From Kribbella antibiotica (lineage in GTDB: Bacteria > Actinomycetota > Actinomycetes > Propionibacteriales > Kribbellaceae), in assembly GCF_004349055.1 (NCBI RefSeq), contig NZ_SMKX01000015.1, forward strand, positions 1 through 64,000: a stretch of DNA of 64,000 nucleotides, read 5' to 3'. The position numbers and the translations under genes are program-made. Below, one piece after another: positions 35,155-43,843 of the stretch; position 1 is the first letter of the stretch; each line of letters begins with the position of its first letter. The notes beneath the pieces are model-generated. The model made no database searches, had not been told where the DNA came from, and was given only the letters and a program-made list of their open reading frames with translations.

Positions 35155-36033
35155 ATGTTCTCGCTGGACCAGCTGACCGCGTTCGTGGCTGTCGCCGAGG
35201 AGTTGCACTTCGGCCGGGCGGCCGAGCGGCTCAACATGACTCAGCCACCGCTGAGCCGGCAGGTGCAGAAGCTGGAGCGCGCGGTCGGGGTCCAGCTGTT
35301 CGAGCGGGACAATCGCCGAGTCGTCCTGACCGAGGCCGGGCGGGCGTTCCTGGGCGAGGCGAGGCGGTTGCTGTCGTTGGTCGAGACCGCGGGCGACCTC
35401 GCGCGCCGGGTCGACCAGGGCGCGGCCGGGACACTGCGACTCGGCTTCACCGCGGTATCGGCGATCCGGACGCTCGGACCGTTCCTACGTCGGGTGTCCG
35501 ACGAACTGCCTGAGGTCGACGTCATCCTGCACGAGCGGGTCACCTCGGCGCAGATCGACGGCCTGCTGCACGGCGAACTCGACCTCGCGCTGGCACGGCC
35601 GCCGTACGACGCTCAACTCCTCGACTCGCTGGTCGTGGCACGGGAGCCGCTCTGTGCGGTCTTGCCGGTCGGCCATCGCCTGGCCGCACTCGACCGGCCG
35701 CTCAGCGCGGCCGACTTCGCCGCGGAAGAGCTGATCAGCTACGACCCCGACCGCGCGGGCTACTTCCATGAGCTGACCGTCCGCTTTCTGGCCGGCTCCC
35801 AACACCGGATCACGCAGCGGGTGCAGCAGGTGCTCACCGTCGTCCTGCTGGTCGCGGCGGGTCGCGGGGTCGCGCTCGTCCCCGAGTCGGCGCGCGATCT
35901 CGGCGTACCGGGGGTTGCCTTCCAGGAGATCGGCCTGGCCGGTGAGCCGGTCGAACTGCACGCGATCTGGCACCGGGATTCGGCCAATCCGGTGTTGCAT
36001 CGGGTGCGAGCGATGCTCTCAGAGCATCAATAG
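35155..36033 (+). CDS. LysR family transcriptional regulator
   Basis: 292-residue regulator. The winged helix-turn-helix lies at about residues 1-60 ([42 protein letters not shown]). A linker helix and the two-lobe effector domain follow ([44 protein letters not shown]). Divergent from tctC and upstream of the 5-dehydro-4-deoxyglucarate dehydratase gene, it is well placed to activate aldarate uptake and breakdown in both directions. Effector probably an aldarate or pathway intermediate (inferred). Confidence 0.92.
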   Translation: MFSLDQLTAFVAVAEELHFGRAAERLNMTQPPLSRQVQKLERAVGVQLFERDNRRVVLTEAGRAFLGEARRLLSLVETAGDLARRVDQGAAGTLRLGFTAVSAIRTLGPFLRRVSDELPEVDVILHERVTSAQIDGLLHGELDLALARPPYDAQLLDSLVVAREPLCAVLPVGHRLAALDRPLSAADFAAEELISYDPDRAGYFHELTVRFLAGSQHRITQRVQQVLTVVLLVAAGRGVALVPESARDLGVPGVAFQEIGLAGEPVELHAIWHRDSANPVLHRVRAMLSEHQ

Positions 36034-36085
36034 ATCCAAAAACAGTCTTAGACAGGTATCCACCCGTCTTCCTAGGCTGACCAGC

Positions 36086-36991
36086 GTGACCCCCGACGAA
36101 CTTGCTGCCCATCTGAAGACCGGACTGCTCTCGTTCCCGGTTACACACTTTCGACCCGACCTGAGCTTCGACGAGCAGGCCTACCGCGAACACCTGTCCT
36201 GGCTCAGCCAGTACGACGTCGCCGGGCTCTTCGCCGCGGGTGGGACCGGCGAAGGATTCTCGCTGACCCCGGCCGAGATCGATACCGTCGTCCGCGCAGC
36301 CGTCTCCGAGGTCGCCGGACGGGTGCCGGTGATCGCGCCGGCCACCGGCGGCACCATGTCCGCGATCGCTCAGGCACAGGCCGCCGAGGCTGCGGGCGCC
36401 GACGGATTGTTGCTGCTGCCGCCCTACCTGACCGAGGCCGGTCAGCGCGGGCTCGTCGAACATGTGTCGGCCGTCTGCCGCAGCACGAACCTCGGCGTCA
36501 CCGTCTACAGCCGGGCGAACGCGATCCTGACCGACGTCTCCGTCGCGGAGCTTGCCGACCGCAACGAAAATTTCGTCTGCCTGAAGGACGGCGTCGGCAA
36601 CATCGAGATGATGACGCGGACGTACGCCCGGGTCGGCAATCGGCTGACCTACATCGGCGGGCTCCCGACCGCAGAGACGTTCGCGCTGCCGTTGCTGCAG
36701 CTCGGAGTCAGCACCTACTCGTCGGCGATCTTCAACTTCGTCCCCGAGTTCGCCCTCGGCTTCTATGCCGACGTGCGTGCGCAGGACCGCGACGCCGTCT
36801 ACCGCAAGCTGAACGAATTCGTCATCCCGTACCTCGACATCCGTGACCGCACCAAGGGCTACGCCGTCTCGATCGTCAAGGCCGGCGTGAATGCGATCGG
36901 CCGATCGGCCGGGCCGGTGCGCCCACCACTGCAGGACCTTACGGCTGATGAACTCACCCAATTGACCGAACTGATCGGGCGGGTGAAATGA
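36086..36991 (+). CDS. 5-dehydro-4-deoxyglucarate dehydratase
   Basis: 301-residue class I aldolase-fold enzyme of the DapA family. It dehydrates and decarboxylates 5-dehydro-4-deoxy-D-glucarate to 2-oxoglutarate semialdehyde. Schiff-base Lys167 ([10 protein letters not shown]) and Tyr141 (VTVYSRANA) are present, with the [10 protein letters not shown] substrate loop near residue 52. [13 protein letters not shown] at the N-terminus is typical of this specificity. GTG 36086 fits the family start; only a weak AGG precedes it. The stop overlaps the gudD start (ATGA). The dehydrogenase that would finish the route to 2-oxoglutarate is not nearby. Confidence 0.92.
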   Translation: MTPDELAAHLKTGLLSFPVTHFRPDLSFDEQAYREHLSWLSQYDVAGLFAAGGTGEGFSLTPAEIDTVVRAAVSEVAGRVPVIAPATGGTMSAIAQAQAAEAAGADGLLLLPPYLTEAGQRGLVEHVSAVCRSTNLGVTVYSRANAILTDVSVAELADRNENFVCLKDGVGNIEMMTRTYARVGNRLTYIGGLPTAETFALPLLQLGVSTYSSAIFNFVPEFALGFYADVRAQDRDAVYRKLNEFVIPYLDIRDRTKGYAVSIVKAGVNAIGRSAGPVRPPLQDLTADELTQLTELIGRVK

Positions 36992-38307
36992 CACCAACCA
37001 TCACCTCCGTCGAGGTTGTGCCGGTGGCCGGGTGCGACAGCATGCTGCTCAATCTCAGCGGCGCACACGGCCCGTTCTTCACCCGCAATGTAGTGATCGC
37101 CACCGACAGTTCCGGAAACACCGGACTCGGCGAGGTCCCGGGCGGTGCGAAGATCGCAGCCACGATCACCGAGGCTGCCGAACTGCTGGTGGGGCAGGAG
37201 ATCGCGCGGTATCGCCAGTTGCTGCGGTCGGTGGCGGATGCCTTTGCCGATCGCGATGCAGGCGGCCGTGGGCTGCAGACGTTCGACCTCAGGACCACGG
37301 TTCACGCAGTGACCGGACTCGAGTCGGCGCTTCTCGACCTCTTCGGCCAGCACCTCGGCGTACCGGTCGCGGAGTTGCTGGGCGACGGGCAGCAGCGCAC
37401 TCACGTTCCGGTGCTCGGATATCTCTTCTATGTCGGCGATTCGGGGCGCACCGACCTGCCATATCCGAACGACGCGGCCGACGATCGCTGGTCGCAGCTG
37501 CGGCGGCGGGCTGCGCTGACTCCCGAGGCCGTGGTGGCGCTGGCCGAGGCGGCGCAGGAGCGCTACGGGTTCGCCGACTTCAAGCTGAAGGGCGGGGTGT
37601 TCGAGGGCGCGACCGAGATCGCCGCCGTTCGTGCGCTGGCCGCGAGGTTCCCGCAGGCGCGGATCACGATCGACCCGAACGGCGCCTGGCCGGTTCGCGA
37701 AGCCATTGCCTTGTGCAACGGTCTGGACGACGTCCTGGCCTACGTCGAGGATCCGTGCGGCGCCGAATCCGGATTCTCCGGCCGCGAGACGATGGCCGAA
37801 TTCCGCCGTACGACGGGGCTTCGCACGGCCACCAACATGATCGCGACCGACTGGCGTCAGCTGGCGCACGCGGTGCGTACCGATGCGGTCGACATCCCGC
37901 TCGCGGATCCGCACTTCTGGACGATGGCGGGCTCGGTCCGGGTCGCCCAGCTCTGCAACGACTTCGGGCTGACCTGGGGTTCACACTCCAACAACCACTT
38001 CGACATCTCGCTGGCCATGTTCACCCACGTCGGAGCCGCGGCTCCGGGTGACATCACCGCGCTCGACACGCATTGGATCTGGCAGGACGGCCAGGCCCTC
38101 ACCACCAACCCGCTACAGATCGTCGACGGACAGATCGCCGTACCGGCTACCCCTGGGCTCGGGGTCAATCTGGACCGCGACGCCCTGCAAGCGGCCCACG
38201 AGTTGTATCTCAAGCATGGACTCGGTGCGCGCGACGATGCGGTCGCCATGCAGTATGTGATCAAGGACTGGGCCTTCGATCCGAAGCGGCCCTGTCTGGT
38301 GCGCTGA
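36988..38307 (+). CDS. gudD: Glucarate dehydratase
   Basis: 439-residue enolase-superfamily enzyme very close to E. coli GudD along its whole length, as I recall that sequence. Shared stretches include [52 protein letters not shown] (Lys199/Lys201), [34 protein letters not shown] and [19 protein letters not shown] (His333). The reaction is D-glucarate (and L-idarate) to 5-dehydro-4-deoxyglucarate. It overlaps the preceding dehydratase gene, which uses its product, so the two make a two-step operon. Confidence 0.95.
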   Translation: MTPTITSVEVVPVAGCDSMLLNLSGAHGPFFTRNVVIATDSSGNTGLGEVPGGAKIAATITEAAELLVGQEIARYRQLLRSVADAFADRDAGGRGLQTFDLRTTVHAVTGLESALLDLFGQHLGVPVAELLGDGQQRTHVPVLGYLFYVGDSGRTDLPYPNDAADDRWSQLRRRAALTPEAVVALAEAAQERYGFADFKLKGGVFEGATEIAAVRALAARFPQARITIDPNGAWPVREAIALCNGLDDVLAYVEDPCGAESGFSGRETMAEFRRTTGLRTATNMIATDWRQLAHAVRTDAVDIPLADPHFWTMAGSVRVAQLCNDFGLTWGSHSNNHFDISLAMFTHVGAAAPGDITALDTHWIWQDGQALTTNPLQIVDGQIAVPATPGLGVNLDRDALQAAHELYLKHGLGARDDAVAMQYVIKDWAFDPKRPCLVR

Positions 38308-38338
38308 TGTTCATCTGTCGTTGACCGAGGAGCCTTGA

Positions 38339-39424
38339 ATGCGTTGGCAGAAGCCGCTCGCCGCTGCTGTTGTTCTCACTGCACTCACCACCACACTGAC
38401 CGCATCGGCCATGCCCGGCGCTGCACCGGGTGGACCATGCTCGCCTGACGCCCGGTTCCTCGGGTTCAGCGATGCGCTGAACAAGACGTCGTACGACGGG
38501 CAACTGGTCTCTGGGTTGTCCGCACTGAACGTGACTGGGCCGCATAGTGCGGTCGCGTTGGTCGACAACGTGCTGACGTCGCCGGCACGGGTGTTCACGT
38601 TGAAGGTCAGCGGCAAGCCGACCGTGAGTGTTGACGGGATGACGATCCTCAAGCGTCCGGACGGGACGCCGTTCAACGCGCAGGACTTCGATGGTGAGGG
38701 ACTCGTCGTCGAGCGAGGCAACCGGACGATTCTGGCGACGTCGGAGCGGGAGCCGTCGATTCGGCGGTTCCGGTTGTCCGATGGGCTGCAGATCGGATCT
38801 CTGCCGGTGCCAGCACGGTTCCAGGTGGCGCCGGCCGGTGAGGCGGTGTCGAACGGGACGTTCGAGTCGCTGGTGGCCAGTCGCGACGGGCGGTCGGTGT
38901 TTGCGGGCATGGAGGAGCCACTGGCGCCGGACGGCCGGGATACTGACGACCGCGGGCGGAACCGGATTCTGCACTACACGGGCCGCTCCGGGCATGACTA
39001 CCGCGTGGCCGCGCAGTACGCGTACAAGACCGACCCTGGTCTGTCGCTGGTCGAGCTGGCGTGGGTGAGCCCGACCCAGCTGGTCTCGATGGAGCGGACC
39101 TTCGTTGCGGGGGTCGGGAACACGATCCGCGTCTTCACTGTGTCGTTGCGGCACGCAAGCGATGTCAGCAAGCGGGCGTCGCTGGCTGACGCACCGGAGC
39201 AGGTGTACGTGAAGAAGAAGCTCCTGTTCGACCTGGTGAACTGCCCACCGTCCGGTGCGACGGCTCTGCAGCCGCAGCCGAACCCGTTGCTGGACAACGT
39301 CGAGGCGCTGGCGCTGGGCGGCTACCTGCCGGGTGGGCGGCGGCAGCTGTACCTGCTGTCGGACGACAACAACGGCAAGCTGCAGATCACGCGGTTCTAC
39401 TCGTTGGCCGTTGACCTGCACTAA
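38339..39424 (+). CDS. Secreted esterase-like activity of phytase family protein
   Basis: 361-residue exported beta-propeller-like protein. A Sec signal occupies residues about 1-30 (AAAVVLTALTTTLTASAMPGAAP). The mature part has the phytase-like family pattern: GQLVSGLSALNVTG near the start, AQDFDGEGLVVERGN, and FESLVASRDGRSVFAGMEEPLAPDG. It ends with LDNVEALALGGYLPGGRRQLYLLSDDNN. Such proteins are thought to hydrolyse phosphate or carboxyl esters outside the cell, but the substrate is unclear. GAGGAGCC precedes the ATG. It follows gudD by 31 bp; a role in aldarate use is not indicated. Confidence 0.85.
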   Translation: MRWQKPLAAAVVLTALTTTLTASAMPGAAPGGPCSPDARFLGFSDALNKTSYDGQLVSGLSALNVTGPHSAVALVDNVLTSPARVFTLKVSGKPTVSVDGMTILKRPDGTPFNAQDFDGEGLVVERGNRTILATSEREPSIRRFRLSDGLQIGSLPVPARFQVAPAGEAVSNGTFESLVASRDGRSVFAGMEEPLAPDGRDTDDRGRNRILHYTGRSGHDYRVAAQYAYKTDPGLSLVELAWVSPTQLVSMERTFVAGVGNTIRVFTVSLRHASDVSKRASLADAPEQVYVKKKLLFDLVNCPPSGATALQPQPNPLLDNVEALALGGYLPGGRRQLYLLSDDNNGKLQITRFYSLAVDLH

Positions 39425-39438
39425 GCAACACTGTGCGT

Positions 39439-40347
39439 ATGCGCGTGATTGTGGTGGGTGCCGGTGTCATCGGGCTGACGTGTGCCGTCAGGCTGGCCGA
39501 GAGTGGCTATGAAGTAGCAGTGCTTGCCCGGGACCTGCCACTGGAGACGACGTCTTCGGTGGCAGGAGCCATCTGGGGTCCGTACCTGGCTGAGCCGGCG
39601 GACCGCGTGGCTCAGTGGGCCAGGACGTCGTACGACGAGTTCACCAAGCTGGCCGAGAGTGAGCCGTCGGTGCAGTTGCGGCACGGGCGCTCGTTGCTGG
39701 TGGAACAGACACCGAATCCGGCTTGGGCCGACGCACTGCCTGATCTGACCCGGGTTGCATCGCCGCCAGTGGGATTCGCGGACGGATGGGCGTTCACGGC
39801 GCCGGTAGTGGAGATGCCGAAGTACCTGCCGGCGTTGGTGAAACGACTCGAGAACGCCGGCGGCACGCTGACCCGCGCAGCCCTGTCCGGCCTGCCCAGT
39901 ACGGCGGACCTAGTCGTGAACTGCACTGGTCTCGGGGCTCGGTTGACCGCGGCCGATCCGACCGTGACGCCAGTGCGCGGCCAGGTGCTGAGTGTGGCGC
40001 AGTGCGGGCTGTCCGAGTGGCTCATCGCGGACCAGCCGGACTCCACGACCTTTGTCATCCCGCGGTCTCAGGACGTGATCGTCGGCGGCACGAGCGAGCC
40101 GGGTGACTGGAACCTGGCTGCTGACCCGGCGACCAGTAAGGCGATCCTCGACCGGGCCTCCGAACTGGTCCCACAATTGCGCAAGGCAACAGTTCTGCGG
40201 GCGCGCGTTGGTCTGCGGCCGAGCCGGCCACAGATCCGTTGCGAGCTGGTAGACAAGGTCATCCATTGCTACGGCCACGGCGGCTCGGGCGTCACCTTGT
40301 CCTGGGGCTGCGCCGACGAGGTTCTGGCGTTGACCAATGGCCTCTGA
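39439..40347 (+). CDS. FAD-dependent D-amino-acid oxidase-like protein
   Basis: 302-residue flavoenzyme of the DAO family, which oxidises D-amino acids to 2-oxo acids, ammonia and peroxide. The FAD-binding VIVVGAGVIGLTCAVRLAESG is at the very N-terminus, SSVAGAIWGPY follows as in DAO, VNCTGLGAR binds FAD mid-chain, and the C-terminal HCYGHGGSGVTLSWG is the DAO signature. ATG 39439 places the dinucleotide fold at residue 2; GTG 39433 is an alternative, and no clear ribosome-binding site is seen for either. Overlaps the methyltransferase gene by 11 bases. Confidence 0.88.
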   Translation: MRVIVVGAGVIGLTCAVRLAESGYEVAVLARDLPLETTSSVAGAIWGPYLAEPADRVAQWARTSYDEFTKLAESEPSVQLRHGRSLLVEQTPNPAWADALPDLTRVASPPVGFADGWAFTAPVVEMPKYLPALVKRLENAGGTLTRAALSGLPSTADLVVNCTGLGARLTAADPTVTPVRGQVLSVAQCGLSEWLIADQPDSTTFVIPRSQDVIVGGTSEPGDWNLAADPATSKAILDRASELVPQLRKATVLRARVGLRPSRPQIRCELVDKVIHCYGHGGSGVTLSWGCADEVLALTNGL

Positions 40348-41215
40348 GTCAGTGCACTCCGAGAAGGGGATCGTCCTCGACGGCGGACTGTCGAACGCGC
40401 TCGAGGACCGCGGCCATGACCTGTCCGATGCCTTGTGGTCGGCCCGGTTGCTGAAGGACGCCCCGGAGGAGATCGCCGCCGTCCACCGGGCGTACTTCAA
40501 GGCCGGTGCGATGGTTGCGACGACCGCCAGCTACCAGGCGAGCGTCGCCGGCTTCGCACAGGCCGGCGTAGGGGTCGCGGAGGCCGAGCGGCTGATCACG
40601 TCCAGCGTGCGCATCGCCCGGGAGGTCCGGGACGAGTTCGGCGGCGACCGGCTGGTCGCTGCGTCGGTCGGACCGTACGGCGCGATCCTTGCCGACGGCT
40701 CCGAGTACCGCGGCCGGTACGGCGTCAGCGCCGCCGCACTGCGCGATTTCCACGGACCGCGGCTGGAGTTGCTGATCGGCGCCGGACCCGACCTGCTCGC
40801 CATCGAGACAATTCCCGATGTCGACGAGGCCGAGGTGCTGGTCCAACTGCTGCAGGAGCTCGACTTCCCGGCCTGGCTCTCGTACAGCGCCGCTGACGGT
40901 CAGACCCGTGCTGGTCAGCCACTGTCCGCTGCCTTTGCGCTCGCCACGATCGACCAGGTGGTTGCCGTGGGCCTCAACTGTTGTGCACCAGAGGAGGTGG
41001 CTCCGGCCATCGCGCTCGCAACCAAACCAGCTGTCGTCTACCCGAACAGCGGTGAGACCTGGGATGCCGGCACCCGCAGTTGGACCGGCTCATCGGCAAC
41101 TCTCACCAACCTCGCCCCGGCCTGGGCCGCTGCCGGGGCTGCCTACATCGGCGGCTGCTGCCGGGTCGGTCCGGACGACATCCGGGTCTTGGCCTCCGCG
41201 CTCTCAGACGTCTAG
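40337..41215 (+). CDS. mmuM: Homocysteine S-methyltransferase
   Basis: 292-residue zinc enzyme that transfers a methyl group from S-methylmethionine or S-adenosylmethionine to homocysteine. The zinc ligands are seen in VGLNCCAPE and IGGCCRVGPDDI. LDGGLSNALEDRGHDL at the N-terminus and TTASYQASVAGF in the first third are typical of MmuM. Overlap with the D-amino-acid oxidase-like gene suggests joint expression, perhaps for amino-acid salvage. Its 3' end overlaps the convergent MocR gene by 12 bases. Confidence 0.9.
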   Translation: MASESVHSEKGIVLDGGLSNALEDRGHDLSDALWSARLLKDAPEEIAAVHRAYFKAGAMVATTASYQASVAGFAQAGVGVAEAERLITSSVRIAREVRDEFGGDRLVAASVGPYGAILADGSEYRGRYGVSAAALRDFHGPRLELLIGAGPDLLAIETIPDVDEAEVLVQLLQELDFPAWLSYSAADGQTRAGQPLSAAFALATIDQVVAVGLNCCAPEEVAPAIALATKPAVVYPNSGETWDAGTRSWTGSSATLTNLAPAWAAAGAAYIGGCCRVGPDDIRVLASALSDV

Positions 41216-42595
41216 GACTTGGCAGAGCAGATCGAGCGCTCCTGGGTAGGCGTGGTCGGGTGGGGTGCCGTAGCCGACGATGACGGCTTGGCGGGTGGCT
41301 GGGGTCGGGGCGAAGTGGTAGGTGCTCATGCTGGCCAGGCCCAAGCCCTGACGGGCGGCGCGTTCGACGATGTCCTCGGCATCACCCGGTACGTCGAGTA
41401 GGACGTGCATGCCGGCGGCGATACCGGCCACCTGGACGTTCGGTGCGCGTTCGGCGAGCAGTTCGACCAGGCGGTCGCGGCGACGGCGGTAGTGCAGGCG
41501 TGAGCGCCGTACGTGGCGGTCGTAGTGGCCGGAAGCGATGAACTCGGCCAGGACCAGCTGTTCGAGAGTGGCGGTCTGGTAGTCGGCGACTCGCTTGACC
41601 TCGATCATCGGCTCGAGCAGGTGCTGCGGGAGGACCATCCACGCGAGGCGGACACCCGGGGCGAGGCTCTTGCTGGCGGTGCCGGTGTAAACGACTCGCT
41701 CCGGGTCCAGCGCCTGGAGCGCTCCAACGGACTGGCGGTCGTAGCGGAACTCCCCGTCGTAGTCGTCCTCGATCAGTACCCCGCCCGACTTCGCCGCCCA
41801 CTCCACAGCCGCCGTACGGCGCTCTGGGGAGAGAGGGACACCTGTCGGCATCTGGTGTGCCGGAGTGAGCAGTGCGGCTTGGCCGGTCAGATGCGACACG
41901 TCAGCGCCGTACTCGTCGAGTGGGAGCGGGACTGGTTCCAGACCGCGGGCGCGGATGACGTCGCGGTGGAGGTGGTAGCCGAACTCCTCCGTCGAGACCG
42001 TCGTCCCACCGAGGTTGCGGATTGCTTCGCAGAGCAGGCTGAGGGCCTGGACGTAGCCGGAGCAGATCAGGATGCGTTCGGGGTCGGCGCGGACTCCGCG
42101 GGCGCGGGCCAGGTAGTCGGCGAGGGTGCGGCGGAGCTCGATCCGGCCGCGGGGGTCGCCGAGGCCGAACGCCTCGTTCGGTGCGGCCGGCCAAGCCTTC
42201 CGGGCGGCGGCCAGCCACTCACCGCGCGGGAACGTGGAGACATCGGGTGAGCCGGGGGTCAGGTCGTAGCGGAAGGTGCGGACCGGTGCGATGGTCGTGC
42301 CCGGCGGCGGCGAGGTGTTGGCGCGGCTGGCGACGACTGTGCCCGAGCCCTGGCGGGCCGTCAGCCAGCCCTCAGCGACCAGCTGACCGTAGGCGTCAGC
42401 GACCGTGTTGCGGGCGATACCGAGGTCCTTGGCGAGTGAGCGGGACGACGGCAAGCGGGTGCCCGCGGGCAGCCGGCCGCTCCGGATCGAGGCGTGCAGC
42501 GCCAGCACGAGGTCGTTGCGGCCGCGTGAGGCCGCAAGGTCGAGATGCAGGTCAGCACCCGAGATCGCTGCCGAATTGGCCCCTGGATCTTCCAT
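41204..42595 (-). CDS. MocR/PdxR-type regulator (GntR HTH fused to aminotransferase fold)
   Basis: 463-residue regulator. The N-terminal GntR winged helix lies at residues about 25-90 (RLPAGTRLPSSRSLAKDLGIARNTVADAYGQL). A fold-type I aminotransferase domain covers about 105-460 with PLP-binding Lys309 in YTGTASKSLAPGVRLAW. LLTPAHQMPTGVPLS and EDDYDGEFRYD are typical. It senses PLP or an aminated ligand rather than catalysing transamination. Divergent from the AhpD-like/PEP-mutase pair with only 46 bp between starts, so that pair is the likely target. Confidence 0.93.
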   Translation of the reverse strand: MEDPGANSAAISGADLHLDLAASRGRNDLVLALHASIRSGRLPAGTRLPSSRSLAKDLGIARNTVADAYGQLVAEGWLTARQGSGTVVASRANTSPPPGTTIAPVRTFRYDLTPGSPDVSTFPRGEWLAAARKAWPAAPNEAFGLGDPRGRIELRRTLADYLARARGVRADPERILICSGYVQALSLLCEAIRNLGGTTVSTEEFGYHLHRDVIRARGLEPVPLPLDEYGADVSHLTGQAALLTPAHQMPTGVPLSPERRTAAVEWAAKSGGVLIEDDYDGEFRYDRQSVGALQALDPERVVYTGTASKSLAPGVRLAWMVLPQHLLEPMIEVKRVADYQTATLEQLVLAEFIASGHYDRHVRRSRLHYRRRRDRLVELLAERAPNVQVAGIAAGMHVLLDVPGDAEDIVERAARQGLGLASMSTYHFAPTPATRQAVIVGYGTPPDHAYPGALDLLCQVLDV

Positions 42596-42641
42596 GGAAG
42601 TGGACCATACACCTGGGCCGATCCCCGCCTAGATTGAAGAC

Positions 42642-43103
42642 ATGAGCACAACGACCACCCGACGAGTGAAGCTGGCCTCCGTGGCCCCCGAGTTCTACCA
42701 GGCCCTGATCGCGCTGGACGAGACCGCCGGCGTCGGCTTCGACGACAACTTCGCGAACCTGATCCGGGTCCACGCCTCGCAGCTGAACGGCTGCGCCTAC
42801 TGCACCGACATGCACAGCCTCGACTACCTGCACGGCGAGGGCCCGCAGCAGAAGCTGAACCTGCTGCCGGTCTGGCGTGAGTCCCGCAATCTGTTCACCG
42901 AACAGGAGCAGGCTGCACTGGAGTTGACCGAAGCGATCACCTTGATCAACACGGATCATGTTCCCGACGCGGTCTACGAGCTGGCAGCGCAGCACTTCGA
43001 CGAGAAGGAGCTGTCCCAGTTGATCGCCTTGATCATCATGATCAACGCGTGGAACCGGGTCGGCATCACCGGCAAGATGGCGCCGGGACACTACAAGCCA
43101 TGA
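42642..43103 (+). CDS. Carboxymuconolactone decarboxylase (AhpD-like) family protein
   Basis: 153-residue all-helical protein. The thiol motif GCAYCTDMHSLD near residues 49-60 (CxxC followed by His) is the AhpD/YciW-type peroxidase active site, and QLIALIIMINAWNRVG is the family's C-terminal helix. Likely a small-molecule peroxide or disulfide reductase rather than a true decarboxylase. It is first gene of a two-gene unit (ATGA overlap with the lyase) controlled by the divergent MocR regulator. Confidence 0.88.
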   Translation: MSTTTTRRVKLASVAPEFYQALIALDETAGVGFDDNFANLIRVHASQLNGCAYCTDMHSLDYLHGEGPQQKLNLLPVWRESRNLFTEQEQAALELTEAITLINTDHVPDAVYELAAQHFDEKELSQLIALIIMINAWNRVGITGKMAPGHYKP

Positions 43104-43801
43104 CTGCTGAAGCCTTCCGGGCCCGGCACCACGCCGGGCCCCCGCTGATCCTGCCGAACGCCTGGGACCCGGTCAGCGCCCGCATCATCGCTGCCGGCGG
43201 CGCACCGGCCATCGCGACCAGCAGCGGCGCGATGGCTCGCGTCCTCGGGTACGACGACGGTCAGCTGACTCCGGCTGCGGAGATGCTGACAGCGGTCGCG
43301 CGGATCGCCCGAGCGGTCGACGTACCGGTGACTGCGGACATGGAGGCCGGGTACGGTCTGCCGGCCAAGGAGTTCGCAGAGCGACTGCTGGAGACCGGTG
43401 CGGTCGGTTGCAACCTCGAAGACTCACTGGACAGCAAGCTGGTGGACCCTGCGGAGTTTGCTGACTACCTGGCTGAGGTGCGCGCGACTGCGGGTGCTGA
43501 CCTGGTGATCAACGCCCGCGTCGACACCTTCCTCTTCAACGGCACACCTGCCGATGCTGTTGCTCGCGGGCGCGTCTATCGGCGGGCCGGTGCGGACTGC
43601 ATCTATCCGATCTTCGCACCGATCGAGGTACTGCCTGAGCTGGTCGCTGAGATCGGCGGTCCGATCAACGCGCACGCATCACCCGGCGGGCCGACCCCTG
43701 CTGAGCTGATCGCAGCCGGCGCCCACCGCATCTCTTACGGCACCAGTGTGCACACGCATCTGATGGACTCGCTGCAAAAGCTCTTGCCGAGCCTGCAGTG
43801 A
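43100..43801 (+). CDS. Isocitrate lyase/PEP mutase superfamily protein
   Basis: 233-residue TIM-barrel enzyme of the 2-methylisocitrate lyase/phosphonopyruvate group. Readable are LILPNAWDPVSARIIAAGG, ATSSGAMARVLGYDDG, the Mg-binding VTADMEAGYG, GCNLEDSLD and INARVDTFL. The active-site KKCGH motif of true lyases is absent, as in many short members, so the reaction is uncertain (possibly C-C or P-C lyase or an oxaloacetate hydrolase-like activity). The start overlaps the AhpD-like stop. The stop is followed immediately by a terminator shared with the convergent Rhs gene. Confidence 0.85.
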   Translation: MTAEAFRARHHAGPPLILPNAWDPVSARIIAAGGAPAIATSSGAMARVLGYDDGQLTPAAEMLTAVARIARAVDVPVTADMEAGYGLPAKEFAERLLETGAVGCNLEDSLDSKLVDPAEFADYLAEVRATAGADLVINARVDTFLFNGTPADAVARGRVYRRAGADCIYPIFAPIEVLPELVAEIGGPINAHASPGGPTPAELIAAGAHRISYGTSVHTHLMDSLQKLLPSLQ

Positions 43802-43835
43802 AACAGGGTGGGCCGTTGCAGCGGCCCACCCTGTT
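43802..43835. terminator. Bidirectional terminator, perfect 14-bp stem
   Basis: AACAGGGTGGGCCG at 43802-43815 and CGGCCCACCCTGTT at 43822-43835 pair perfectly around TTGCAG. It starts the base after the lyase stop and ends 8 bases before the stop of the convergent Rhs gene, and has A/T-flanked ends on both sides, so it should stop both transcripts. Confidence 0.9.
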
Positions 43836-43843
43836 CTGTTAGA

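Noticed and set aside
42596..42641. MocR operator in the 46-bp divergent spacer
   Set aside because: A site is expected there, but no clear direct or inverted repeat could be defined by eye.
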